A stretch of 64,000 bases of DNA, taken from contig NZ_JAAVUY010000019.1 in assembly GCF_018449695.1 (NCBI RefSeq), positions 62,001 to 126,000 of the forward strand, in the 5' to 3' direction. Every line of letters starts with the position of its first letter. The stretch's first letter is position 1. Positions 32,669 through 40,438 of the stretch are shown in pieces. The notes under the pieces are model-generated. The model worked only from the letters and a program-made list of their open reading frames with translations. It was not told where the DNA came from and did no database searches. A program made the position numbers and the translations under genes. The stretch comes from Bradyrhizobium sp. dw_411. GTDB taxonomy: Bacteria > Pseudomonadota > Alphaproteobacteria > Rhizobiales > Xanthobacteraceae.

Positions 32669-33289
32669 TTACTTCCCCAGATACTTCCGCAAAATCTCCG
32701 TCAGCCGCTCCGGGCTCGTCTGCGGCGGCATGAAGCCGAGATACTCGCCGTCGCGGCCCATCAGATAGATCACACCGGTGTGGTCGATCGAGTAATCCCC
32801 GCCCTGCGCGTCCGGCACTTTGATGTAAAACGCCTTGTAGGCATTGGCGACCTTGCGGATTTCTTCCGGCGAACCCGTCAGGCCAACGAGGCTGTGGTGG
32901 AAGGCGCTGATATATTCCCCAAGCAGTTTGGTGTCGCGCTCCGGATCAACAGTGATGAAAACCGGCTGCACGCCTTCGGCCAAAGGCCCCAGCGCGTCCA
33001 GCGCCTGCGTGATCGCCATCAGATCGGCCGGGCACACATCGGGACAATACGTATAGCCGAAATAGACGATCATCAGCTTGCCGCGGAATTCGCTGTCGCT
33101 GCGCGGCTTGCCGGTTGTATCGGTCAGCGTAAACGGGCCGCCGACGGGGCCGCGGCCATACATCAGATCGTCCATCATCTGCGCGGCTGACGGCTGTTCC
33201 TCGGCTGCCGCCAAGCCGCCGCTGATGAACAAGCCACCAGCGAGCAAAAGCGCGACGACGATCAGCGCGCGCGCTCCCGAACGCCTCAT
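32669..33289 (-). CDS. SCO1/SenC-family copper chaperone / thiol-disulfide protein
   Basis: 206 residues from ATG 33289. An N-terminal hydrophobic segment (about 8-28) anchors or exports it. The thioredoxin-like domain has the copper-binding FGYTYCPDVCP with C82 and C86 and the distal DHTG His at 170, all three ligands of the family. SCO proteins metallate the CuA site of cytochrome oxidase or keep copper-site cysteines reduced in the periplasm. No oxidase gene is nearby; instead it lies 15 bp after a Tat-exported metallo-beta-lactamase and opposite a multicopper oxidase, so it may serve those. Confidence 0.9.
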   Translation of the reverse strand: MRRSGARALIVVALLLAGGLFISGGLAAAEEQPSAAQMMDDLMYGRGPVGGPFTLTDTTGKPRSDSEFRGKLMIVYFGYTYCPDVCPADLMAITQALDALGPLAEGVQPVFITVDPERDTKLLGEYISAFHHSLVGLTGSPEEIRKVANAYKAFYIKVPDAQGGDYSIDHTGVIYLMGRDGEYLGFMPPQTSPERLTEILRKYLGK

Positions 33290-33304
33290 GGCGTGCTTTC
33301 GCAA

Positions 33305-34405
33305 TCAGATGCCGAACGTAATACGGGTGCCGGTGGTGGTGGTCAGCACCTTGCCCGGCAATTGCCGCTGCGCTTCCTGGGTGAAATTCAGCCCGCTGCA
33401 ATGCATGGGAATCAGCACGTCCGGATTGAGCTTGCCGATCTCGCTGACCACCTGCGTCAGATAATCCGCCGGCGCCGGCCCCAGATGGAAGCCGCCCATG
33501 ATGGCGTGAACTTTATCGACGCCGGAAACTTCCATCGCCTGCCGCACCGAATTGACGATGCCGACATGGCCGCAGGAGCTGATCACGATCAGGCCTTTGC
33601 CCTTTAAATTAAAGCAGGTCGCATGCTCGTGGATGTGCTCGTCGGGCACGATCTTGCCTTCCATCTCGGCCGGCAGATAGTGGCCCCAATTGCATCCGGC
33701 GCCGTCCTTTTGCTTGAACTCGACCATCGAGTTCGGCAGCACTTTCTCGATGCTTTTGCGTGCGATCTTTCCTGTGGTGAAAGCCTGACCGCCGATCACG
33801 ACGGGGGATTCGCACAGCACCAGCTTGACGTTCTGCTTGGCGATGTCGCGGCGGTCGAGCATGCCGTAGTCGCTCAATTCGCCGCTGCCGCTGCGGGCAT
33901 AACGCTGGCAGAAATTGTCCTCGCCGCCGGCATACATCGTGATGTCGGCCGGCAGGTCCTTGCGGTGCTTGTCGAGAAATCCAAGAAGCCCGCCCCAATG
34001 GTCGAAATGGCCATGGCTCATGATCATGGTGTCGATCTTGGAGGGATCGATTTTGAGCAATTCCATGTTGCCGTTGATGGCCTCGGGCGTCCAGCCGTAG
34101 TCGAGCAGGAAGGTGCGCTTGTCGTCGCCGCGCTGCGGCTCCAGCAGCAGCGACAGCCCCCATTCGCTGTGCAGCGGGCGCAGCGAATTCGAAGAGCGGC
34201 CGGGCTCGGTCTTGACGCCCGCCGCTTCCTGCGGGCGAAAGAAGATGTCGCTGGCGCTATCAACGATCACCCGCACCGAAAGCTTGTCGATCGTCGGCAC
34301 CTCGATCGGTCCCGCCTTGGCGAACTCGATACAGGAAAATCCGCCGGCGGCGACCGCCAGACCGGCCGACATCTTCAGGGCGTCGCGTCGATTGAAATTC
34401 GGCAT
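33305..34405 (-). CDS. Tat-exported metallo-beta-lactamase-fold hydrolase
   Basis: 366 residues. The start MPNFNRRDALKMSAGLAVAAG is a Tat signal. The metal site SHGHFDHWGG gives H131, H133, D135 and H136, and later HEHATCF and SSCGHVG add candidate ligands. The domain resembles the MBL branch annotated as dihydropterin-aminobenzene-phosphate synthase-like, whose cytoplasmic members act on pterin precursors; an exported member must have another substrate. The gene lies 162 bp from, and divergent to, a multicopper oxidase, and is followed within 15 bp by SCO1, giving a periplasmic metal-enzyme set. Confidence 0.87.
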   Translation of the reverse strand: MPNFNRRDALKMSAGLAVAAGGFSCIEFAKAGPIEVPTIDKLSVRVIVDSASDIFFRPQEAAGVKTEPGRSSNSLRPLHSEWGLSLLLEPQRGDDKRTFLLDYGWTPEAINGNMELLKIDPSKIDTMIMSHGHFDHWGGLLGFLDKHRKDLPADITMYAGGEDNFCQRYARSGSGELSDYGMLDRRDIAKQNVKLVLCESPVVIGGQAFTTGKIARKSIEKVLPNSMVEFKQKDGAGCNWGHYLPAEMEGKIVPDEHIHEHATCFNLKGKGLIVISSCGHVGIVNSVRQAMEVSGVDKVHAIMGGFHLGPAPADYLTQVVSEIGKLNPDVLIPMHCSGLNFTQEAQRQLPGKVLTTTTGTRITFGI

Positions 34406-34497
34406 GGGATGCTCTCTCGGCTTGGCTGAAATTGCCGTCAGGGAATACAGGGCCGATCGGTCATGCTGTCAACATAAATGCCGTAACAGCCCCTGCT

Positions 34498-34526
34498 TTG
34501 ACTATCCGTATCGGGAAACGATAGTA
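34498..34526 (+). promoter_or_regulatory. Candidate promoter and dyad for the multicopper oxidase
   Basis: TTGACT (34498-34503) and GATAGT (34520-34525) stand 16 bp apart, a weak sigma-70 match. ACTATC and GATAGT within it form an interrupted inverted repeat that could be an operator. The region lies between the divergent MBL and oxidase genes. Not proven. Confidence 0.35.
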
Positions 34527-34567
34527 AGACAGGTGTTATTTTCTCTCACAAATAAAGGAGACAGCCG

Positions 34568-36001
34568 GTGACCTCCTCGTCCGAACGGCTGCAGGGTCAA
34601 TCCTCCCTCACGGAAACGCGCTTCACCCGTCGCGACCTGCTGGTGGGAGCCGCAACTTCCGGCCTCGCTGCCGTCGCAGGCCGTGCCGGCCAGGCTCAGA
34701 CAGCCACACAGCCTGCCGATCACACCATCCGGATCGCGCCGATTTCGCTGGAAATCGCGCCGAATAAAATCATCAAGACCACGGCCTACAACAATACGGT
34801 TCCGGGCCCGGCGCTGCGCCTCAGGGAAGGCCAACCAGCGACGATCAAAGTCGTCAACGATTCCGGCTATCCCAATCTGGTTCATTGGCATGGCCTGTTC
34901 ATCCCGCCCGAGCAGGATGGCGCGATCGAAGAAGGTTCGCCGATCATTCAACCCGGAGAGTCGCTGCTTTATAATTTCACCCCGAAACCGTCGGGCACAC
35001 GCTGGTACCACAGCCATGCGATGGCGATGACGGATCTGACCATCAGCACCTATTCGGGCGAGTACGGCTTTCTGATTGTCGATCCCGCGGCCGGCGATCC
35101 CGGACGCTACGATCGCGAGATCATGCTGGCCGCGCATCGCTGGGACGGGATGTGGGTCAGCGTGCAGGACCTTCGCAAGGGACCGCCGGCCGATAATGGT
35201 CTGGAGACCATGTATGGCAGTGCGACGCTCGGCGACCGCATGCTGGGGCATGGCGAGCCCATTCGCGTCCGCCAGGGCGAGCGCGTGCTGTTCCGGATGC
35301 TGAACGCCAGCGCCGCCATGAGCATCTCGCTGGCGTTGTCGGGACATCGATTTACGGTGATCGCGCTCGACGGCAATCCGGTGCCGAATCCGGTGAGTGT
35401 GAGCGCATTGAAGCTGGATGTTGCCGAACGCGCCGACGTCATCGTGGAAATGAACAATCCGGGGATCTGGGTGTTCGGATCGACCGACTACACGGATCGC
35501 AGCATGGGCATGGGCGTCGTCGTCGAATATGAGAACCGCACCGGCAAGCCGGTATGGGCGCCCGGCATCATCTCGCCGTGGGACTACACGATGTTCGCGC
35601 GCAAGGAACCGGCGGCGACGCCCGACGAGACCATCGATCTCAAATTCGAGAAGATCACCGGCGGCCGCGGCAAGTACAATCGCTGGACCATCAACGGCAA
35701 ATCCTGGCCCGATACCAATCCGCTCATCACCGTGCAACGCGGCAAGCGATATCGCCTCGCGATGACCAACAAAAGCAATGACGAGCATCCGGTTCATCTG
35801 CACCGGCACTCTTTCGAGGTGACGAAGATCGGCGACAAGGCCACGTCAGGGTTGATGAAGGACACCATCAGCATGCCGCGCCAAACCACGGCCGAGATCG
35901 ATTTCATCGCCGATAATCCCGGCGACAGCCTGTTCCACTGCCATCATCAGGACCACATGGACGAGGGTTTTATGGGGCTGATCACCTATGCGAAGACGTA
36001 A
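34568..36001 (+). CDS. Tat-exported multicopper oxidase
   Basis: 477 residues from GTG 34568 after AAGGAG. A Tat signal (TRRDLLVGAATSGLAAVAG) is followed by three cupredoxin domains. Copper ligands are seen in HWHG (106-109), WYHSH (146-150), HPVHLHRHSFEV, and HCHHQDHMDEG (from 457), so type 1, 2 and 3 sites appear complete. Residues after the last HxxxH lack the usual axial Met position in strict form (MDEGFM), so redox potential may differ. Such enzymes oxidise Cu(I), Mn(II) or phenols in the periplasm. It is divergent from the MBL-SCO1 operon, which suggests joint copper-related work. Confidence 0.92.
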   Translation: MTSSSERLQGQSSLTETRFTRRDLLVGAATSGLAAVAGRAGQAQTATQPADHTIRIAPISLEIAPNKIIKTTAYNNTVPGPALRLREGQPATIKVVNDSGYPNLVHWHGLFIPPEQDGAIEEGSPIIQPGESLLYNFTPKPSGTRWYHSHAMAMTDLTISTYSGEYGFLIVDPAAGDPGRYDREIMLAAHRWDGMWVSVQDLRKGPPADNGLETMYGSATLGDRMLGHGEPIRVRQGERVLFRMLNASAAMSISLALSGHRFTVIALDGNPVPNPVSVSALKLDVAERADVIVEMNNPGIWVFGSTDYTDRSMGMGVVVEYENRTGKPVWAPGIISPWDYTMFARKEPAATPDETIDLKFEKITGGRGKYNRWTINGKSWPDTNPLITVQRGKRYRLAMTNKSNDEHPVHLHRHSFEVTKIGDKATSGLMKDTISMPRQTTAEIDFIADNPGDSLFHCHHQDHMDEGFMGLITYAKT

Positions 36002-36023
36002 GAAACCGGGAACGCCTGCGACT

Positions 36024-36509
36024 TCATGACCTTCCCGGACTCGCGTCCAGGATAACCAGAAGCTCGTCCAGTTGCGCGAACGACTCGGGCATTCCATCCT
36101 CCATCCCGGCCATGGTACGATCAAGCGCTTCCTTCGAGGGATAGCGCTCGTGCAGCACCAGTATCGTCTTGCCAGCCTTTTCCTCGAAGGTCAGCGTGCT
36201 GATGGCCCCCTCGTCGCTCTCCTCATTGGTCCAGACCAGCCGCGCGTTCGGTATCACTTCGACGTACTTGCCGAAGAACGCCATGCGCTTTGATTCCCCG
36301 TGGCCGAACTCGAAGCGGTACCTGCCCCCGGCACGCACATCCGCCTCGCAGGAAAGCAGGACCATGCCGCTCGACTTTGGCACCCACCACCGCTTGAGCA
36401 GTTCGGGTGTAGTCCACGCTGCGAACACGATGCGCGCCGGCGCGTTGAAGGTTCGCGTAATGACCAGCTCATGCTCGGACTTGCGTTCCACCTTCGTGCC
36501 GTTATTCAT
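36024..36509 (-). CDS. SRPBCC (AHSA1-like) domain protein
   Basis: 161 residues from ATG 36509. The START-like ligand-binding fold begins ELVITRTFNAPARIVFAAWTTPELLKRWWVPK and continues with GGRYRFEFGH, AFFGKYVEVIPNARLVWTNE and TLTFEEKAGKTILVLHERY, the pattern of AHSA1/UspA-like SRPBCC proteins. Ligand and role are unknown. It begins 10 bp after the stop of an ArsR-type regulator on the same strand, the frequent regulator-SRPBCC pairing. AGGAAGAG upstream lies inside the regulator's last codons, so translation is probably coupled. It faces the multicopper oxidase tail to tail with 22 bp between. Confidence 0.88.
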   Translation of the reverse strand: MNNGTKVERKSEHELVITRTFNAPARIVFAAWTTPELLKRWWVPKSSGMVLLSCEADVRAGGRYRFEFGHGESKRMAFFGKYVEVIPNARLVWTNEESDEGAISTLTFEEKAGKTILVLHERYPSKEALDRTMAGMEDGMPESFAQLDELLVILDASPGRS

Positions 36510-36519
36510 GGCCGGCTCA

Positions 36520-36882
36520 CTATCTCTTCCTGCGCCCATCGGCCTTCTCCTTTCGTTTCAGTTCCTCGACAACCTTGTCCAACTCGTCGAAGCGTGCGGC
36601 CCAGAGCTGACGATAGCCCTCGATCCACGCCGCCTCTTCCTCCAGCCCGCGCAGGCCGAGCCTGCAGGTCCGCACGCGCCCGACCTTTTCCGTGGTGACG
36701 AGCCCCGCCTGCTCCAGAACGCCGACATGCTTCTTCATGCCCGTGAGGGTCATGTGGAACTTGTCGGCAAGCTCCGTGATCGAAGCGTCTGCACGCCCGA
36801 GCTGCTCCAGAACGCCGCGCCGGGTGGCGTCCGAAAGCGCGGCGAACGAGGTATCGAAGCGGGTTTGATGATACTGAACCAT
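36520..36882 (-). CDS. ArsR/SmtB-type winged-helix repressor
   Basis: 120 residues from ATG 36882. The winged helix runs FAALSDATRRGVLEQLGRADASITELADKFHMTLTGMKKHVGVLEQAGLVTTEKVGRVRTCRL, typical of the ArsR group without metal-site cysteines (the branch paired with SRPBCC genes). The C-terminal helix WIEGYRQLWAARFDELDKVVEELK would support dimers. The start codon lies in the centre of a perfect 24-bp palindrome, so the protein most likely shuts off its own operon. The frame is open far upstream but that part carries no family signal. Confidence 0.9.
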   Translation of the reverse strand: MVQYHQTRFDTSFAALSDATRRGVLEQLGRADASITELADKFHMTLTGMKKHVGVLEQAGLVTTEKVGRVRTCRLGLRGLEEEAAWIEGYRQLWAARFDELDKVVEELKRKEKADGRRKR

Positions 36883-36894
36883 ATGGTTCAGTAT
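36871..36894. promoter_or_regulatory. Perfect 24-bp palindrome, likely operator of the ArsR-SRPBCC operon
   Basis: ATACTGAACCAT followed by ATGGTTCAGTAT is its own reverse complement over 24 bases; the flanking bases no longer pair. The ATG of the regulator gene is the second half's first codon. A dimeric winged-helix repressor binding here would block both initiation and early elongation. Confidence 0.75.
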
Positions 36895-37055
36895 GTAACA
36901 CGCGCATTGGCGGCATGCAAGGAGCGGCCGGACGCGCGCCATTGGCCGCTGCCTGCACTCCCAAATCGACCTCATTTCGATGCAGATTCGGTCGACTCGG
37001 CGATCCCTACGCCCTAAGTGTTCACAGCCCGGATTAGAGCCTAAAAGGATTGTCC

Positions 37056-38048
37056 ATGAGTTTTGTCGATCGCACTCTCCGCCGCCTGTTGCCCGTGCTT
37101 GGTCTGGCGGCATTGGCCGCCGCCGCGCCGCAGCAGGTTCGCGCGGAGGCCGCCTATCCGACACGGCCGGTGCGCATTGTCGTGCCGTTCGCGGTGGGCG
37201 GCGTCGCCGACACCACGGTGCGCACGATCGCGGAAAAGCTCGGCGACAAGCTCGGCCAGCGTTTTTACGTCGACAATTTGCCCGGCGCCGGCGGCATTGC
37301 CGCGGCGCGGGCCGTGATCGCCTCGCCGCCCGACGGCTATACGCTGACAATTCTCGTCAACGGCACCGCCGCCAGCGTGTCGCTGTTCCAGAAACTGCCG
37401 TTCGATCCGGTCAAGGATTTCGCGCCGATCTCGACGCTGGGCTTCTTCGACCTGGTGTTCTGCACCGGCGCAACATCGCCCTACAAAACCATTGCCGACT
37501 TCATCGCCGCGGCCAAGGCCAAACCCGGCGGGCTGAATGTCGGGACCATCAATATCGGCAGCACGCAAAACCTGTCGGCCGAATTGTTCAAGACCGCGGC
37601 CGGCATCGACTTCACGGTGATCCCGTTCCGCGGCACGCCCGAGGTCGAGGTCTCGCTGCTGCAAGGCAATATCGCGCTGATGATCGATATGTATGCGACG
37701 GTCAAAGGCAACCTCGCCGACGGCAAGATTCGCGCCCTGGCATCGTCGGCCAATGAGCGCTGGGAAAGCACGCCTGACGTCGCGACGTTACAGGAAAGCG
37801 GCGTCGCCAATTACGATGTGGTGTCTTGGAACGCGCTATTCGCGCCGGCCCGCACGCCGCCCGAGATCATCAAGACGCTCAACACCGCCCTGCAGGGCAT
37901 CCTCGCCGATCCCGAGCTCAAAAAACGCCTGATCGATCTTGGCATCGAGGCCAAGGCGAGCACGCCGGAGCAACTCTCCGACCGGCTCAAATCCGATATC
38001 GACAAATGGGCCAAAGTGATCGAGAAGGCGGGAATCCCAAAACAATAG
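37056..38048 (+). CDS. Bug-family (TctC-like) periplasmic binding protein
   Basis: 330 residues from ATG 37056, with AAAAGGA upstream. A signal peptide ending near QVRAEA precedes the Bug fold: YPTRPVRIVVPFAVGGVADTTVRTIAEKL, VDNLPGAGGIAAARAVIASPPDGYTL, and FDPVKDFAPIST. These proteins bind carboxylates for tripartite tricarboxylate transporters. No membrane subunits (TctA, TctB) are encoded here, so it may be an orphan sharing a transporter from elsewhere. It leads the operon with a dehydrogenase (55 bp on) and a LigI-like hydrolase, which points to an aromatic-derived dicarboxylate ligand; that is inference. Confidence 0.9.
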   Translation: MSFVDRTLRRLLPVLGLAALAAAAPQQVRAEAAYPTRPVRIVVPFAVGGVADTTVRTIAEKLGDKLGQRFYVDNLPGAGGIAAARAVIASPPDGYTLTILVNGTAASVSLFQKLPFDPVKDFAPISTLGFFDLVFCTGATSPYKTIADFIAAAKAKPGGLNVGTINIGSTQNLSAELFKTAAGIDFTVIPFRGTPEVEVSLLQGNIALMIDMYATVKGNLADGKIRALASSANERWESTPDVATLQESGVANYDVVSWNALFAPARTPPEIIKTLNTALQGILADPELKKRLIDLGIEAKASTPEQLSDRLKSDIDKWAKVIEKAGIPKQ

Positions 38049-38103
38049 TTTCCCACGCAACAACGCCTCGCAAGATCCCGGTCCCAATTCGAAAGATCTG
38101 ACC

Positions 38104-39051
38104 ATGACCGCACCCAATCCCAAACAGTGGCATGTCGGCCTCGTCGGCTACGGCGAAGTCGGGCGCATTCTCGCCGAAGATCTGCGCAAGCAGGATGTCA
38201 GCGTCACGGCTTATGACCTCAAACTGCGCAGCGATCAGACCGGCGGCGCGCTGCGCGATCATGCCGGCGCGCATGGCGTCAAGCTCGTGTCGTCGCATGC
38301 CGACCTGGCCGCGCAGTCCGATTTCATCGTGTCGGCGGTTACCGCGAGCCAGGCCGTGCCGGTCGCGCAGGCCTGTGCGCCCACGGTGAAATCCGGCGCG
38401 TGGTTTCTCGATTTCAATTCGGCCTCGCCCGGCGCCAAGCAGCGCGCGGCCGCGCTGATCGACGGCAAGGGCGGGCGCTATGTCGAAGGGGCTGTCATGA
38501 CCTCGATCCCGCCCTATCGCATCAAGGTGCCGCTGTTATTGGGCGGCGCCGGCGCGGGCGAATTGGCGCCGCTGCTCATTGAATTGGGCTTCGACGCCAA
38601 GAAAGCCAGCGACCGGCTTGGCGTCGCCTCGGCGGTGAAGATGTGCCGCAGCGTCATGATCAAGGGCCTCGAGGCGATGGTGATCGAAAGCTTCACCACC
38701 GCGCGCGCCTACGGCGTCGAGGATGCGGTGCTGGCGTCGCTGAAGGAGACGTTTCCGGGCATCGACTGGGAGAAGCAAGGCGCTTATTTCTTCCAGCGCG
38801 TGATCGAGCATGGCCGACGCCGCAGCGAGGAAGTCCGCGAAGTCGCCGAAACCGTGCGAGAGATCGGGCTGACGCCATGGTCGGCGCAGGGCACCGCCGA
38901 GCGCCAGGCCTTCGTCGCAGACTTGGCCGATGAAGGCGTGTTCGGCGCCAGGGGCACGGCAGAATTCGCCCGTAGCCCGAACTGGCGCACCGAAGCCGAC
39001 CGCATCCTCGCCAGCTTCAAACAAAAGAACAACGAAAAGAAGAGCGACTGA
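38104..39051 (+). CDS. NAD(P)-binding dehydrogenase with DUF1932 C-terminal domain
   Basis: 315 residues. The Rossmann start HVGLVGYGEVGRILAEDL is followed by the 6-phosphogluconate-dehydrogenase-like arrangement with FLDFNSASPGAKQ. The C-terminal all-helical DUF1932 domain (VASAVKMCRSVMIKGLEAMVIESFTTARAYGVED) holds the lysine expected near the active site. The family belongs to the beta-hydroxyacid dehydrogenases, so a 3-hydroxyacid or related aromatic-pathway intermediate is likely. Its TGA is directly followed by the ATG of the LigI-like gene, so the two are translated together. Confidence 0.85.
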   Translation: MTAPNPKQWHVGLVGYGEVGRILAEDLRKQDVSVTAYDLKLRSDQTGGALRDHAGAHGVKLVSSHADLAAQSDFIVSAVTASQAVPVAQACAPTVKSGAWFLDFNSASPGAKQRAAALIDGKGGRYVEGAVMTSIPPYRIKVPLLLGGAGAGELAPLLIELGFDAKKASDRLGVASAVKMCRSVMIKGLEAMVIESFTTARAYGVEDAVLASLKETFPGIDWEKQGAYFFQRVIEHGRRRSEEVREVAETVREIGLTPWSAQGTAERQAFVADLADEGVFGARGTAEFARSPNWRTEADRILASFKQKNNEKKSD

Positions 39052-39972
39052 ATGAACGCGCCTGCAAAATTCGAGAAGACCCCGGGCTGGCTCGACTGGT
39101 ACGCCGGCCCTTCAAAACCCCGCTTCAAGGTGCCGGAAGGCGCGGTCGACGCGCATTGTCATGTGTTCGGTCCCGGCGCCGAATTTCCCTATGTGCCTGA
39201 GCGCAAATACACGCCCTGCGATGCGTCGAAGCAGCAACTGTTTGCGCTGCGCGATCATCTCGGCTTTGCGCGCAACGTCGTCGTGCAGGCGACCTGCCAC
39301 GGCGCCGACAACCGCGCGATGGTCGATGCGCTGAAGCATTCAGGCGGCAAAGCGCGCGGCGTCGCGACCGTGCGGCGCGACGTCAGCGACACGGATTTGC
39401 AGGCGCTGCATGCGGCCGGCGTGCGCGGCGTGCGCTTCAATTTCGTCAAGCGGCTGGTTGATTTTACGCCGCGCGACGAATTGATGGAGATCGCCGGCCG
39501 CATCGGCAAGCTCGGCTGGCATGTCGTGATCTATTTCGAGGCGGTCGATCTGCCGGAACTGTGGGATTTCTTCACGGCGCTGCCGACCACAATCGTGGTC
39601 GATCACATGGGCCGGCCCGATGTGAGCAAGCCGGTCGACGGGCCTGAATTTGCGCTGTTCATGAAATTCATGACGCAGCATCCCAACGTCTGGTCCAAGG
39701 TCACCTGTCCGGAACGGCTGTCGGTAGCGGGACCGCCGGCCTTGAACGGCGAGCAAAACGCCTATCGTGACGTGATCCCGTTCGCCCGGCGCATCGTCGA
39801 GACGTTTCCGGATCGCGTGCTGTGGGGCACCGACTGGCCGCATCCCAACCTGAAGGGCCACATGCCGGACGACGGCCTGCTGGTCGACTTCATCCCGCAC
39901 ATCGCGGTGACAGCCGAACTGCAGCGAAAGCTACTCGTCGACAATCCGATGCGGCTTTACTGGCGAGACTAA
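39052..39972 (+). CDS. Amidohydrolase, 2-pyrone-4,6-dicarboxylate hydrolase (LigI)-like
   Basis: 306 residues starting immediately after the previous stop. Family marks: VDAHCHVFGPGAEFPY with the HxH pair, FNFVKRL, VVDHMGRPD, VWSKVTCPERLS, and GTDWPHPN with the catalytic Asp. LigI opens the pyrone ring of PDC to oxalomesaconate in protocatechuate 4,5-cleavage; unlike most amidohydrolases it works without metal. FVKRL and CPERLS resemble LigI substrate-binding segments, but close relatives hydrolyse other lactones. The neighbouring binding protein and dehydrogenase support a role in uptake and breakdown of an aromatic acid. Confidence 0.85.
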   Translation: MNAPAKFEKTPGWLDWYAGPSKPRFKVPEGAVDAHCHVFGPGAEFPYVPERKYTPCDASKQQLFALRDHLGFARNVVVQATCHGADNRAMVDALKHSGGKARGVATVRRDVSDTDLQALHAAGVRGVRFNFVKRLVDFTPRDELMEIAGRIGKLGWHVVIYFEAVDLPELWDFFTALPTTIVVDHMGRPDVSKPVDGPEFALFMKFMTQHPNVWSKVTCPERLSVAGPPALNGEQNAYRDVIPFARRIVETFPDRVLWGTDWPHPNLKGHMPDDGLLVDFIPHIAVTAELQRKLLVDNPMRLYWRD

Positions 39973-40040
39973 ACTTGACCTGAATCTGACCGGCAACCCG
40001 AACAACAAACTCTGACGCGGAACGCTCTTGGTTCAGCGCG

Positions 40041-40220
40041 TCAGTGCATCGTCTCGCAGTATTCGTCCCGGCCGACAAATGAAACGGCTGCATAAAGCTG
40101 ATGCAGTTCCGCTTCGAGATGCTCGTTGACGAGCAGCAGCGCTTCAAGCGCGCCGCGCATGTTGCCGTCGCACGCTGCGACGATCTTTTCGATAGCCATT
40201 TCAGTCCGTTTCGAGGCCAT
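40041..40220 (-). CDS. Small conserved hypothetical protein (59 aa)
   Basis: ATG 40220 opens a 59-residue helical protein, MASKRTEMAIEKIVAACDG, then NMRGALEALLLVNEHLEAEL. The helical repeat pattern and codon use look genuine and I recall similar short proteins in Bradyrhizobium, with no known function. The 218 bp upstream to the SpoVR stop contain a low-complexity G-rich stretch (around 40390-40440) and nothing else I can name. Confidence 0.6.
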   Translation of the reverse strand: MASKRTEMAIEKIVAACDGNMRGALEALLLVNEHLEAELHQLYAAVSFVGRDEYCETMH

Positions 40221-40438
40221 ATCCCAAGTTCCCAAATAGTCGCCCAATAAATACCCTGGCCACTATCTTGCAGGGAATGGGGCGGAATTCGGCACCCAAA
40301 ACGATGATTTGGTGACGCCACAGAATATCCACCGGGATTTTACGGGAGCCGGCCGAGGGGAACTTTTTCAGGGCGTTTTCGCACGAAAGCCAGGAGATTG
40401 GGGCCGCGGCGGGCCTTTTTTGGGTGGCCGCGACCGCC

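Noticed and set aside
40260..40438. A possible insertion-sequence remnant or terminator in the gap after the SpoVR gene
   Set aside because: Stems could be drawn only with many mismatches and no inverted ends or transposase fragments could be named.
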